NCBI GenBank assembly: GCA_028023455.1
Contig: JAQFVV010006306.1
Location: 3,561,001 to 3,625,000, forward strand
Length of the DNA: 64,000 nucleotides
Source: Epiperipatus broadwayi
Taxonomy: Eukaryota; Onychophora; Udeonychophora; Euonychophora; Peripatidae
Reading direction: 5' to 3'
Each line of letters starts with the position of its first letter. Position 1 is the first letter of the stretch. Shown here one piece after another: positions 1 to 40,440 of this stretch. The notes under the pieces were generated by a model. The model saw only the letters and a list, made by a program, of their open reading frames with translations. It did not search any database and was not told the origin of the DNA. Position numbers and translations under genes: made by a program.

Positions 1-540
1 CAGAGAGAAGAACTGTTTGTGGTGGGGTAATGACATTAAGGTGGTGTAAAAGATATGAAATGGAATGCGAATCACGTCAATGCCATTGAAGGTCTGACCT
101 AAGTAAGGGGACCTGTTTTGAGTGAAATGTTCTTGTTTGTATAGATATGAAATAAAAGCAAAATTTATTTTTCTCAAAATAAAAAATGTAAATCCAAAAT
201 TAAAAAAAAATTAACCGGTGAAAGCGTGTGAATCGTCCGAAGTTGGAGTACCGAAATTTATAATAGCAATAATTACCGCAGAATTATTATTGAAATTATT
301 TTTATTGTTGCAATGTATACATTAGGATTATTAAAGATTGACACAGATTGAATTTTGCTAAATATTGTTACATATTTTATGTTATGTATGCTGTGTTCGA
401 TGTATTTGAAAATTAAATAATTTTGCAAAAGATTAGAATTGCATGTAAAATTTATAATAATCAAAGAAATAGATTAATCTCCATGAGTATACTGAGGAAT
501 TTGGATAATAAGTACTTTAACGATAAGTTGAAGATTGATT
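1..540. other. AT-rich sequence, no gene recognised
   Basis: No coding similarity, RNA gene or repeat boundary was recognised. Open frames are short and low-complexity. If VTI1B starts upstream of the window this is probably intron, but that is inference. Confidence 0.4.
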
Positions 541-1100
541 TTTAAAAACAACCTATATTAATAATGTTTCTATAGTGTAATTTTCACTGCACCACTCATT
601 AAAGACAGGGACTGGTTTCTATTCGATTTTAACATCGTCGCTGCCTTATGTGAGAGTGGTATAGTGAAAATTACACTACAGAAATGCTATTCATTAAATG
701 GATAATTTATAGTCTAATGATTAACAAATAAAAATTATTAATATACTTCCAATAAGTGATTTGTGTCAAAGCTTTGAGTGCAATAAGTTTGACACCTATT
801 GATTAAACTGCAGTAATTTCCTATCTATATATACTGATCAATGATAATGATATGTGTGGGAGATTGTAATCTGGGCCAACTGACGCATGCTGGCTCAGCA
901 TGAAATGTGCATCTTGGGGATGATACAATCTCTTTCACATGTTTTTGGTCTCATATGTTTATGATTACACACCTTCACGAGGTTTTAAAAGTGGATAGAA
1001 ACCAGTCCCTACCTTTCGTGACAGTAGTGTAATGAAAATGACACTACTGAAATATTATTCATTAAGTGGATAATTTCAAGTCTAATGAATGACTAACAGT
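540..1100 (+). mobile_element. Family B composite foldback element with hammerhead ribozyme
   Basis: An inner palindrome at about 549-687 has arms TAGTGTAATTTTCACT and its near-complement. A second copy of its right arm and flank (TATTCATTAAxTGGATAATTT, 692-735 and 1056-1100) lies further on, and GACTGGTTTCTAT (about 609) recurs inverted at about 995. A hammerhead ribozyme (860-932) lies between the two. The block at 744-835 recurs at about 26688-26775. The outer limits are uncertain because no clear target duplication was found. Confidence 0.5.
860..932 (+). ncRNA. Type I hammerhead ribozyme, family B, core mutated (A9 to C)
   Basis: Helix I pairs GAGATTGTA (860-868) with TACAATCTC (924-932) and CCAA (876-879) with TTGG (914-917), leaving an internal loop. 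The core is CTGACGC (880-886), where the consensus is CTGANGA. Helix II is ATGCTG/CAGCAT (887-892, 896-901), followed by GAAA (902-905). Helix III is short (A-U, U-A) and ends in cleavage triplet ATC (911-913). The changed ninth core base probably lowers or abolishes cleavage. Helix I and II sequences differ from the copy at 29077-29146 but still pair. Confidence 0.72.
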
Positions 1101-2040
1101 ATTAATCGGATTAATTATTGCTCTAAAAAACCTTATTCTAATTGGTTACTTCAAATATTTGGAAAAACATAAATATAACCAAAAGTGAATGTAAAGGCAG
1201 AAAACTAGAGAATTTTGCAGAAGCTCAAGTCTCAGGGTACCCATCTTTGTAGTTAAATAACTGCAGTGTGGAGGGGGGGGGGTAAGATCGTATAGATTTT
1301 TAGTATTATTTGCATAAGCCTTTTGTATATTAACTTGATAGAAATAATTTTTTGTGTGTAATTGATATCAAAGAATCATGGTGTTGGAATATTTTTATTA
1401 ATTTTATTAAAAGTATGGATTTGCCTTGTCAACTTATCTTTTTTTTTTTTGGTTATTTTTATTTTAACCCCTTCATTTATGTATATGTCTGACTAATAAA
1501 TATGGGGATTAAAACTCAGCCATCTATGGGGGTTAGCCTACCATACATAGCACACTAGCACAGCTAACCTTCTTTTAACCCTATCCAATAAGAAAGGTAA
1601 CATTGGATGCAATTGGCCTACCTTTTTCCTTAAAGTATAGTGGTAAATGTAATTATTGGACATATTTTTTAAAAAATTAAATTTCTCATCAGGAAGGTTG
1701 AATAATATATCATTGCCAATTATAAGACTTGAATAATGTACTTAGATCAAACTATTTAGAGCAAACTGGTTGTACATACTTATATACACACTCGAACTGG
1801 GAAAAAAGAGTCGATAATGAGATAAATATTTTTTGACAGTTTTGTTATAAATGATGCCTCTAAATGGTATTTGTATGAAATGACATTTTTTGATTAAATT
1901 AGACGAATGACAGTGAATCAGCGTTAGCATGCAAACATTATGGAAAGCAAGATTATTAATAAATACTAATTACTGTCGCATTTATTTATGAAGAAATAAT
2001 AACAAACTTGAGTAGTTTTTTAAAGTACTGTTTAAACGTA
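1100..2040. other. Non-coding AT-rich stretch
   Basis: No gene was recognised. It contains a G homopolymer near 1272 and a T run near 1438, and a GC-richer patch at about 1500-1620. Nothing could be assigned. Confidence 0.4.
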
Positions 2041-2990
2041 TGACTAGACTGCAGTTTCAAAATAGGAAGCATTTCATAAGTGAAGGTATGATATGATATA
2101 TTATTTAGGGATCTTCCTAAGAAGACAGTATATGGAAGACAATGATTAGAAATTTCATGAAAAGCACTCTAACAATTCCCGAGGGAGAATGTCAGATGAG
2201 AAATTGAGACAATAACTTCTAGCCAATATAGATCTCATGTATTTAGATGCAATAATTAAAAAAAAGGGATTAACGTATAAAGAAATGCTAGACCAGTATA
2301 AAGAATTTCAAAATAGTTCTTTGGTAGAAAAGCAGCAGGCCTACATTAATAAAACTCGGAGAAACTGCAAGAAAAATTGGGGAAAAGTGAGTTCGATTTC
2401 AGCATGCAGAAATATTTTTACTAAGGAAAAGAAGGGCATTTAGAACACAATTCGAAAAACATGGAGATATGAAATCTGCAAAAAATAAATAGATGTAATT
2501 AGCAAAATAAAACAAGCAATAAAGTGTCTGTCTTCAATTTTGAACATAAAGACAATCAATATCTTTATGAAAATAGCAGATTAGGAATATCATTTATGTT
2601 TAGGTAATTAAGAAAATTTACCTTTGATTTGGAAATCAAATTTTTGCATAAATGATATAAATGCAATATATATATTCAGAGTGGTAGAATATAAGAATAA
2701 AAAAGTGATGTTTAAAATTATATAATGTAAAGAGAAAACAACAACCTATATTAGGGCATAAATGGTTCAGTCTTTTAGGAATACAACTGAACATAGTGAA
2801 GAACATTTCTATAGAAAAACAAATATATCACTGTTTCCTAATTTATTTAATTTTAAACAAGGAAGTTTTAATACATCACCATTTAAAATATTAATTATGG
2901 AAAATGCTAAACTTGTAAACCTCGGAAGCTACTTTATGTCGAAAGAAGTTCAACATTTGAATTTAAAAAATGCGTATTAACATTGACTGA
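2040..2990 (+). pseudogene. Degenerate gag-like part of a Ty3/gypsy relic
   Basis: An open stretch at 2237-2443 encodes a charged, helical segment (LTYKEMLDQYKEFQNSS). It resembles the capsid-region helix pattern of Ty3/gypsy gag proteins and is followed by stops and frame breaks. It lies just upstream of, and on the same strand as, the recognisable pol relic at 3050-4880. The assignment rests mainly on that position. No zinc knuckle is intact. Confidence 0.35.
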
Positions 2991-3049
2991 AAAATTAAAA
3001 TGGACTACTCTAATTATCATTACTACTAAATTAGATAATATTGATATAC

Positions 3050-4880
3050 ATTTTTCAGAACTGTACAATAACCGTAAGCTTGTGTTTTAAGACCTATAGA
3101 GGTCCCTACCTTCGTATTTTTCAGACGCTTATTTCTAAGGTTACAGCCTTAGTAAATTATTAATAACCATTAATAAAAGTGTATGTAAAAATACATATCT
3201 GTACAGAATATTATGGAAATTTCCGGCATTTTGCAGAATTAGATGTAAAAGCAACATTTCAATACATTCCTGTAGACAACGAATCAGTAAAAATTTGAAT
3301 TCTTATGACACACATGGGCCTTTACAAACATAATTGTTTATTATTTGGGATTACTATTCCTCCAAATGTGTCCTAGGCTAAAGTGGATGCACTCATTCAA
3401 GAAACAGAGAGGATAATATCCTGTTATGGTGATACACTCATTGTGATCTCAAAATCAGTACTTGTAAGAAGAGTAATGAACATGTGTACTGGTTAGATGA
3501 AGTTGAATCCTGAAAAGTGCGTCTGGGAAACAGAGAAAAAATAAATTTTTAGGGCATATCAGAAAAAAGGAAACTTTCTACTCCTGTAAAAATATGACCA
3601 ATTAAAAAAAGCTCGTAATTTTACAAAATGTTAAGCAACTTCAAGTTTTCCTAGGACTTATAAATTTTTATGAGAGGTTTTGGGAAAAACCTGACGCTGC
3701 ACACCACTGTATGATCTCCTTTGAAAGAATCAGAGATAGAAGTGGAGAAAGGTTCAAGAGAATGCTTTTAAGCAGAGTAAAGTTCTAAAACTTACATTAA
3801 ATTATTAATACATCACAATAGTAATCTTGAAGTGGTGTTAACTACTACTGCCTTCAAATATAGCTAGACGCAATGAGTCACCACCAAACAATTCCAGGTG
3901 AAATACCTATTGCTTTCATATCCCATTCGGTATTAAAAGCAGAAAGAAATTACAACCTATCTGATAAAGAAGCATTGGCAATTGTGTTTGGAATTAAAAA
4001 AATCAATAATACTTTATTCATTTAAGCGCATCATTAATCACAAACCATTTTACGAGTATTTTGCCATTAATCGAAGCTGTTGCCTGATCATCTAAATCCA
4101 AACATCCTACATTGGCTCAAGGTATTATCAATATATGATTTTGAAATAACTTATCAAAAGGCAATGTAGATATACCATTGAGAATGCCAGACATAATAGA
4201 AATTCATATGGAGCAAGTTGAAAATAATCATATGGTTATTTGCAGTCACAGACATTAAGTAGTAAAACTGTGGCATATAAAGATAAAGGATACCAAGTTC
4301 TCTTGAAATGGATTTGTGAACGATGTCTAACACAAAAAGCAAAAATTTTGTCAATTTCATTTCGGGATAACCAAGAACAACATCAATTTCAAGTCGATGC
4401 ACTATAATGGGAGACGTAGTCACAGTATATTCACAAAGTAGAAAGGGAGTACTAAAATTTCATCAGATTGTGCTGACTTTGTTTGTTTGTCTCACTTGAT
4501 GGTTGAAGAATTGTAGAAGACTTCAAAAGAAATATTAGTGGTCGTAAATTATCCCAATGTATAATTATAGCAAGCCTATCAAAAAAAAAAGGTTTGGTAT
4601 CATGGACTATTGTATTCAAACCATGGCAAAGAGTATACTTAGATCGTGCAGTTTGGGTAATGGTCTTTTTTTTCTTATTAATACATCCATTAGATGGATT
4701 CATAAATATCAACCTACTATTTCTATCATTTGTCTTTAAAGTTGAGCATATTTCATTGATATTTTTGAAATGAAAATAATTTTTGCTCATTTGAAGTGTC
4801 GCAAGTCCTACTTTCATTACGTTTAAACATCATCCCTGAGATATGGTAACTATGCTTGTTCAAAAGTCTTGTGCTTTCTA
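3050..4880 (+). pseudogene. Fossil Ty3/gypsy pol (reverse transcriptase, RNase H, integrase remnants)
   Basis: In three + frames, broken by many stops and frameshifts, the order of Ty3/gypsy pol is readable. About 3240-3450 holds the reverse transcriptase palm approach (GLYKHNCLLFGI, where families have GLYKYNRLPFG). About 3495-3560 holds MKLNPEKCVWE. About 3630-3690 holds the VKQLQVFLGLINFYERF connection. About 3905-4060 holds RNase H (PIAFISHS, KAERNYNLSDKEALAIVFGIKK, which is 22 residues in family form and is split here). Integrase-like traces follow near 4550-4740. The catalytic YxDD box is degraded. No LTRs were identified. It is long dead. Confidence 0.8.
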
Positions 4881-5099
4881 AAACAGTGGGCCGAATCTTT
4901 GACATTATTCTGACTCAGTGATCTTATTTTAGAATGAATTAGTTTTTTGCTAGCAAAATGAGCATTCCCCCTCTCTCCCACAGGAATGAATCAAAAATTA
5001 GATGGAAGGAAATTATTCATTCATCAGATAAACATTTTGTATTTAAGGTCATACATCTTCATTCTCTCCAGAAAAAAAAAAAATCTGTATTAAAGCAAA

Positions 5100-6587
5100 A
5101 AGGAGATCTCCTTTTGATTGGTAGTTCATAAAATAAAACCATTTCATGATTTTCAACTGTCTTTGGTGCTTTTATTTTTTCTACCAGTACCTTGAAAATG
5201 AAGATCAACACATCAGTAAACTGGGCTTTCTTTAAGTTTTTCTAATTTTGTGGTACTAAATCAGGATCACTGTATATATCATTTCTCTAATTACATTCCA
5301 ACTAGATAATCCTTATTTGAACCTAAGATTGAATTATTACAAGCTCTTGGCTACTTTCAAATATGTTGCTTACGTTAGTTTCATTATCTATTGGATTGAG
5401 ATATTGGATTAAGATTACACATTTTATATGATAATAGATCATTAAAGTTAAGAAATTCGATACCTCTTCTAAGGAGCCTGTTTAGAACTCTATGAAAATT
5501 GTTTCCATTAGCAGGATTTTATTTCTTTCCAAACATTAATTTTTTTGTATTGTACTATCTCCATTGGAAAGATCTCTACAAATAACCCCATCATAATGTA
5601 ATCGCTGTCATTTCTTAAGAAGGCAATATGTATGTATACCACAGTCAAAGCCTTTATAAATTTAATTTACGAATATCATATATGCTTTAATTTGTTGCCA
5701 TATTCAAAACCAAATTTTTATTTGTTTATTTGATGATTGCAAAAGATTACTGTTAATGAAGCTTAAAGTAATAATCTGACACTTGAAATTATTTTTCATC
5801 TCCAAAAAATCTGTTACACTTTTAGCCAGAACTTACCAATTTTTAAAATGATTTAGTAGGGTATACAAGCTGCATTTTTCTACTTGTTTATTCCAATCCA
5901 AGTATTACAAGCAAATCTTATTCTTGCCAATTATATTTGATGATTAATATGGTTGTATCAGCAATTCTGACTCAATTTTTTGTTCTTTTTTTATCTCTTT
6001 GTTTTCTAACTTAATTCATATTTTTTTCCCTGCCATATTCATTCACATACAGCTGCTAATGATGTTGAAATAAACTTCGCCCTGCAAATGGATGACTAAG
6101 GTATGTCATGTTGTTGGAAAAAAGCTTGCTACAAACTGAATTTATTTTTGGTTCTGACAAGTATAGCAGCAATATAAAGTGTTTAGTTGGGAAGGAATTG
6201 TTAAACTTATTGCTGTAAATTGCTATTCAGTGTAGTCAAGAAAACATTTTTGAAATTTAATCTCAATAAGTTGTCAAACAGTTTAGCTTATTTAATTAGA
6301 AAATTTATTTCCCTTTCATAAATATTGGATAAACAATTTTGAACACTACTTTGTGCATATGCTTATGTTCTTGAAATTTAACCTTTGACTTAGATGCTGC
6401 TGGAAAAACTTGAGATTTGAAGGTAAAGATATGGGTCTAATCTTAGTTTTATTTACTATAATCAATCTTTATTTTAAAAAAATAATAATGATGTGAAGAT
6501 CGATAAATTTTATTTATGTATTGTTAGTGTTTAAAAGATTTTTCTATAGTTTATAAGCATTTTTGTTTTTCATTAATTGCTATTTAG
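5100..6587. other. Non-coding, probably VTI1B intron
   Basis: This stretch precedes the first visible VTI1B exon. No earlier VTI1B exon (Habc domain) was recognised. It ends in a good 3' splice site (TATTTAG) at 6581-6587. Confidence 0.5.
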
Positions 6588-34026
<27,439 letters not shown>

Positions 34027-34265
34027 GAAATCGCTTATCTTTTCGAAGGAATACTCTAGAAGCTAAGCAAACTATTTCATCTAACAATATCATGGACATT
34101 AAAATGATTGATTTCATTGAATGGAAAAAATGGGCCAAAATATATAAAATTGATCATTTAATTTTGTAAATTAAATTATTGTATATTATTTTCCCAAAAG
34201 ATTTGTAACTTTATGTTTTATAGACCTAAAATAATTTAATAATAAAAATTTCTAAAAACAATCTT
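34027..34265 (+). other. VTI1B: Probable VTI1B 3' untranslated region with poly(A) signal
   Basis: AT-rich sequence follows the stop codon. AATAAA at 34241-34246 is the best-placed polyadenylation signal, so the transcript would end near 34260. The end is inferred from the signal only. Confidence 0.5.
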
Positions 34266-34454
34266 CAGATTTTTTTAATTTTTATAAATTTGTCATCTAT
34301 TTTTGATATATAAATGTAATGGGTTAGCAAAGTTTTCTAAATATAATCTTGTAAATTCTTTCTAATATTTTTTAAAAAATGTATTTTTATTTATTAAATA
34401 ATAAGTGGAATATTACCAAAATCACCTTTTCTTTTCTTTTTGCTGTCATATCTT

Positions 34455-34630
34455 ATATAAATCCAATTTATCCAAACCACTTGGAACACTTGTACATATA
34501 TACACATATACCTACATTTCGACTGTCCTGAAGAAGACTGTGGGACATGTAGATGTATGTGTATATATGTACAATAAAAGGTTTTTTTGCTAAAAAGTGT
34601 TCGAAGTGATTTGGATAAATTGGATTTAAA
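34455..34630. repeat. Small foldback with split hammerhead-like core
   Basis: AATCCAATTTATCCAAACCAC (about 34459-34480, mismatches apart) pairs with the complement at 34607-34630. The inner arms pair TATATACACATATACCTACAT with 34548-34570. The centre holds TTTCGACTGTC (left, inverted) and CTGAAGAAGACTG (34528-34540, right), halves of a family E-like hammerhead joined head to head. Confidence 0.6.
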
Positions 34631-34639
34631 CAAGTGGAA

Positions 34640-35460
34640 TAAGATATTTACATTTAGTTTTGTAAATAAATAAAAAATTAACAAAAGATTAAAGTTTTTT
34701 ATAATTGATTTTAAATAAAATATACATTTCCTTAAAATTATATGTTAGTGTATATATATATAACTGTCTTAAGTATGGCTTATTAACTGTTAAGCTTATA
34801 AAATCTGGCATACACAAAAAACGAGACTGTGCCTCCAAATGGAAGAGGAGAGATTAATAATGGTATTTAATAATACCTAATTATATTATGTGACAAAGGC
34901 AATTTAAGTGCTTAATTCAATGCAATGTGTGTCAAAGATGTGTGGGAGTGCAAAAGTGCTTTGTGAAATATTTTTAATTAAAAATACACTATTCACTAGA
35001 TCTACTTCCATATTGGTCAAATTTATGATCACGTGAACCTAATTTTTTGTTAGGGGAATATATGAAAAAAATAGTAAAGTGTTTCAACAGTTTTTCAAGG
35101 GCATTGTGTTGAATAGTCCATAACATCATACATAACTATTTACCAACTCAGAATTTTCTTTGAAAAGGATCATAGTTGACTTTCTTAAATAAAAAAAAAA
35201 AAGTTCCGTCACAAGTTTTAGTTTGCATGTGTGAGCTCATATTAGCTAAGAAGTCTAAATAATTCATTCAAATTAGACCTATTTACCAGTTATTGAGATT
35301 AACCCTTTATTAAGAAATAGCCAATTGATTTAAAGAATTGATAAATAAATATTGGATGAATTTGGTTTGCAATATTTTATTCAATTTAAATTCAATATAA
35401 TTTATAATAATTAATGCTCATATTCAGTAATTAAAATTACTTCACAATCTGAACTTTATA
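34640..35460. other. Non-coding, downstream of VTI1B
   Basis: Nothing recognised. AT-rich with short tandem TA near 34751. Confidence 0.4.
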
Positions 35461-35461
35461 T

Positions 35462-35757
35462 TTTCAAAAATCACATGATCACCATCTCTTATGCACAGGC
35501 AAAACTTTCATAGTGACACCTTGTGCCAACCAGAGTAATCAGTGGATGCCAGAAATCCTAAGATCTAGGTGCAGTGCTCTCAGATCCGAGGCTCCTCATT
35601 GACAAAGGCCACAAGCCAGGAACTAGTTGGGATATTGGATGAGTAGGCACTAGATGGGGATTTTATGCACAAGCCTTCTGGCATCCATTGATTACTCTGT
35701 TTGGCACAGGGTGGCACTACAGTATGGGGAGTTTTGCCTGTTTAATAATTTCAAAAA
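35462..35757 (+). mobile_element. Family A element with decayed hammerhead
   Basis: The element (35471-35748) lies between copies of TTTCAAAAA (35462-35470, 35749-35757). The left part is an inverted end (TGATCACCATCTCTTATGC, CCTTGTGCCAACCAGAGTAA) which switches at about 35552 to the forward unit with ribozyme and end block. Confidence 0.85.
35584..35640 (+). ncRNA. Decayed hammerhead, family A
   Basis: The core reads TTGACAA and GGAA, helix I has a G in place of A, and the cleavage-site region is shortened (ACTAGTTGGG). Helix II GGC/GCC survives. Not expected to cleave. Confidence 0.7.
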
Positions 35758-35759
35758 CT

Positions 35760-38700
35760 TGAATCTTTGAATAAATGAATCCTCTGATTAATTGATTTGC
35801 TATTTTGCATAAATTAACTAAACTAATTGTCTATTTTATAAACAATAAAATGTATTTAAAGTATTGTTTTTAAAATTATATTATTTTTAATTTATATCTT
35901 ATCAAATTAATAATGAATTTCCTATTGTAAATGTGCTTTTGTAAAAAAGTATGCAAGCCATGTGACTTTTATATCAAAACATCCTACATGGCCAGAAGTT
36001 AATTGCTTTTTTTTAAAATCTGTTCTATATTGGATAGTTTGTTAATATTTGATTAATAAAGTTGTACTGCAAGAAGCAGTCTGCTAATTTGTATTTCAAT
36101 AAAGTTTAACAGTATGCAAATTAGCAATGTTAATAAAAATGCTTGCAGAAGTCAAAGAATGTAGAGGTCAGAGAAGTAGTAATATGAAAATGGAGTAGTC
36201 AGAAGCATTGAGTTGAAAGCAAACTAGTCAAATTCTTATGTGTAGACAAATATTAGCAGTAGAAACGAGTTGCAGTCTTAATCTAACTCAACTAATTTTA
36301 AAAGATATATGTGAGCAGTAATGTGCTTCTTACATGAATTGATAATCAATGATCAATGAAATACAGGAGTTGAAAGAAACATATATATCATGCTGTCAAC
36401 AGTTGTAAAGATATGTGTATATAATCTGTATCTTCTGAGATATGGACTGGTATGTGATCAAGATTGATACTAACACCAACTAGCAAGTTCCCAATAGATT
36501 TACTAATCCTATCTATTGATATTATTGTTATTCAAAGCAAATAAACTTAAAATTATGTTATTAAACTTGTGTTGTTCATGTTATCAATCTATTTATATAA
36601 TTGTATGGCTGCCAGATTTAAGTCTGGCCCTGAACATATTAAAATAAAAAACCAAAATACATTGGGTGTTGAAATATTTTTCCTTAAATATATTTTTTTC
36701 ATTGTGTTTTTTGAAATATACAATTAAAAGGAATCTTAGAGCTTTTTTTTAAATTTTACGTAAATGAAAGATCACATGAAGATTTGAATCGTAATGAGTT
36801 TCTTGGAGACTGTTTTAATAAAACAATCATCTGGAAATAAGCCAAAAAATTGTTATTATTAGTTGTACTATACTTTGAAGATATTTTTCAGCTGTAATAT
36901 ATTATAATGCACAATAGACATCCTAATATTCATCACAACAGGGTACCACTAGATAGACTTCTAGCCTATAAATTTATAATTTAATGGTGAAGATACCAAA
37001 TATAAATGCCTACCACAGCTGTACCATCATTCAGATATCTAAAATCACCTCTAGATCATGGAGAGCAGAGATTCTTGGCAAGTAGCAATTGGCAAAGCAG
37101 ACAACAGTAAAAATGCTGAACAAATCTAACACAGCATAGTAACAGTTCAATTGTAGGGCTAAATACCACAGAGTTTGAATATATCTGAGTTTGGAACAAT
37201 AATTCAAATATATATGGATTACATATAAATATATATGGTTTTAATTCTTCATGTGAGCATATAGTGTATTTGATATATGGTAGTTTAAATATCACACTTT
37301 CCCAAAAAATTTACTTATAATATTATTAGATCATCCCTGAAGTTTGATAATAAACCAGATTTAGTGCACTATATGTGTTCACACACACAGGCCATTATAC
37401 AATTAGCCCGACACTGCATTGGATCCAACTACTAAAAATATAGTGACAATAAATAGGCTCCTTAATAACCTGTATTATAAAGCAAAAATATAATCATAGG
37501 GAGAAATGTCTACCCAACACAAACATCCATAAATACCTCAAGCAAAAATAATAAAGATCATGGGTGGGGGGGCAAAACAAATTACATGGTGAATAAATAT
37601 CCAGGATCGCTATATACAATGCACACATATGCATATACCAAATCTTAATTTCAGATGAATGATGCAAGTAGAGTAAATAAGTAAAACTGCTAAATTTAAT
37701 CAGCTTATCAATGATTTATATGCTTATGCACATTTTGAGTAATGATTTTGGAAAGACTTCAGAGACTTAATTATTGAACATAAACTATACAATATATATA
37801 TAAAATAAAATCTACCTTTTTTTTAAACTTCCTGTTTTTTCTAATGAAAACTTCTCTCTAAAAGCAACATGGATCATAAATAATCATGGAATTGATTTTC
37901 TTTCAAAAAAATTTTTTTATGAGGGGAAAAAGGAAAAAAAAATTTAAAGCAATGTAGTTTCTGTTATCTAAACTAAAGCTATATCAGATATACTAAGATA
38001 AAATGTTATAACATATAAACCTTAAGAAAAAATAGTTTATATAACATAAATATTAAATTACATCATTTAAATTATCTTGCTGGTAATATTTTATAAAATA
38101 GTTCATAAATAAAAGTTTATCTTAAGTCACAGGGAAAAGATGGTGAAGGGGATATTTTCTGGAAAAGTTGAATTTTATATAGATATATGTACTTGTGCAA
38201 AAGAAGAAGCTTTAGTAGTTTCTGCATGAAGCCTCTGTGTACTGGTTTTAATTTTGTAGAGAGTTTGCCCTGAACTTTTCTTTAATCTTAAGAAGTGCAT
38301 TTGTGGAATAGCAAATGTGAAGACAATAGTAGCATGTTGGCTCAAAATCAGCAAGCAGAGTTGGACATTGAATGGCTACATACTGAAGAAATGAAGTTCG
38401 TTTCTCAGTGCTTTAGTTTCTCAGCATTATTAATGACCACTGACAAAGGTCCAGGATAGATCATGCTAAGCAAACAGGTAACAATCACAAGGAAAGCAGA
38501 CTTGACAGATAAAATCAGAATGGCCTCTATAGTTCTGAGCTGATCTTTTATGATTTACTTTTTTGATTAATAAACCCACTCATTTATCACATTTTTAATT
38601 AACAACCCCAATTGTTTACCAAGAACTTCTTTAATTAACAAAGCCATTGATTATCTGTTTACATTTTTTTTTAATTAGATAAGCCAATACTTAACTTTAT

Positions 38701-39100
38701 TTATTCAATTTACCAAAAATTACTTAATTGAGCTAGTAAGTACTTCCATTTGGTTGATTTACCAAACTTTTTTTAAAATTAAATCTATGGTTACAGATAA
38801 CATATAAAATATTAATTGAAATCCAACATTTTCAAAACCAGGAACAAGGCTTAAGAAAAAATTGATTTTCTAAAAGTTTTAGTAAATGTTGTTCCTATAA
38901 TATAATTTTTAACAGGTTTATTTGAAATAATTTTATTTTACAAACTAAAATAAAATTGACTAAACTTAATTGTAAAAGCTGATATTTATCAATGTGGGCA
39001 TATATAATATAAATTTAACTTGTACTTTGCCAACCATGAAATGTTTAAAATAAGATATTGAGATAGAAGAGTTATTATTTCAATATTTTGTGTCGCGACA
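35760..39100. other. Gene-less AT-rich region
   Basis: No exon, RNA gene or element family was identified with confidence. Patches at about 36100-36640 and 38150-38560 are less AT-rich. The first ends in TATGGCTGCCAGATTTAAGTC and may be an LTR-like end. The second has no consistent frame on either strand. Confidence 0.4.
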
Positions 39101-39145
39101 TTATCTGCAAATTTTCAAAGATTACAAAAATAAGGTGGCCGTTCG

Positions 39146-39251
39146 ATGGCACCACCGAGCATTTTTAGTTTGGAACCAGATTGCGAAGATTTCTACAATC
39201 ACAGTTGTTTATTTATTTATGAACGGCAATCACCAAATATATCTTTAAAAG
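39146..39251 (+). CDS. Possible first coding exon of an unidentified gene
   Basis: ATG at 39146 sits in a GC-richer spot (GGTGGCCGTTCGATGGC) and opens 35 codons: MAPPSIFSLEPDCEDFYNH, then SCLFIYERQSPNISLK. It ends at a consensus donor, AAAAG|GTAAAGTA (39252). Composition is protein-like, with C, D, E, P and Y well used and little low complexity. I do not recognise the family. The next exon must start in phase 1; the obvious acceptor at 39515 gives a stop in that phase. It could be chance. Confidence 0.3.
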
Positions 39252-39515
39252 GTAAAGTAATGTGAATTTATTTCAACCAAATAGACACTGAATTAAACTA
39301 CTAAACTAGATTAAACAGAGACACTCAAATATGGCATTTAATAGATTTTATTATATTCACTTTCAATTTAAAGACAGATTCCCTTTTTCTATAGCATTCA
39401 AAATTGACTCAAATCTTTTCTATAAAGAACAAATACAAACTTAATTTTAAATGCAAATGTTAACAAATTTTTTTAAATACAGTACAAATTATTTAACTAA
39501 TATTCTTTTTTCAAG

Positions 39516-40440
39516 GGAACGTGTGTGGTCCCAAATAAATATGGAAATCCTGATCAAGTAGAAGTGAAACACAAGGGCAGCTTACTAATAAGAGTGTGCC
39601 AAATGGCAACGCTCAGACCCCTCTTTCTAACATTAAACAATTATTCTAATCTCAATGGATGGCATGAGTGTCTGCCATTTGCTTACAGCCATCAGGGCAT
39701 CCATTTTCCCTACTCCAAGTTCCAACATAAGGTTCCTGTGTTGCTTATCATTGAACATACAACTGGCCTAAATGCTCCCCTCCCCCATTTGTCTTTCAAG
39801 ATCGAGCAGTTAACATTATTCGGAAAAATCTAGACTGATTCATACATTCAATTATAATAAAAATGCATATAAAAACATATTTAAATCTATCACTTTACCC
39901 TCCCCCCCATTTTAACTGGGCTAACATAACAATAAAAATTTCCATTAATAATCTCGCACTCTTTTGTTGAAACATTTAAGGCAATAATATATATATTTCT
40001 ATTACACAAATATCGAATCAAAGTTCACTCAGTAACAGTTCATAGCTACCCTGATCGATCCATGATTATTTTCTCCATGTAAGCAAAGTTCTTATATGCT
40101 GGCATGAATTCTGTGGGTAGTCCATTGGCATTTTCCAGGTATCCTCAGCTAGCTGGTTAAACTTCCTCCTGTTCAGTTTGACGATCACTCGGATGGCTCC
40201 AGATGTGTCAGGGAGATGAATTTCCCGAACGGAAATTTTTTAAAATGTTCTTTAGTTGGAGATAATTTTCTTGGCGCTAGTAACAATATTTTCTGGGAAA
40301 CATTCTGGATCCATATTACTTTTTATTTTTAGCAAAATGGCCATGACAGCCTGAACGCTAGGGATCTCTGCAATTTATGCATTTTCAGTCCTTTCAAAGT
40401 GCATTCTCACTTTTAATTTATTTTTAGCTAAGTTTTAGCA
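39516..40440. other. Coding-like debris, unclassified
   Basis: 39516-39830 is open on the + strand for about 105 codons after an acceptor-like TTTTTTCAAG and has mixed composition. 40060-40340 reads, on the minus strand, IHLPDTSGAIRVIVKLNRRK with flanking stops. Neither matches a family I can name. Probably transposon remains; neither is annotated as a gene. Confidence 0.25.

Noticed and set aside
4452-4817. 121-residue minus-strand open frame
   Set aside because: It lies opposite the Ty3/gypsy relic and has no recognisable domain; an antisense shadow.
6053-6100. Exon-like 48-bp segment with good splice signals before VTI1B
   Set aside because: CATACAG and AAG|GTATGT look real, but every frame is closed by a stop and the peptide does not match VTI1B.
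38150-38560. Possible conserved exon or 3' UTR
   Set aside because: No frame stays open and no splice signals fit; only the composition is unusual.
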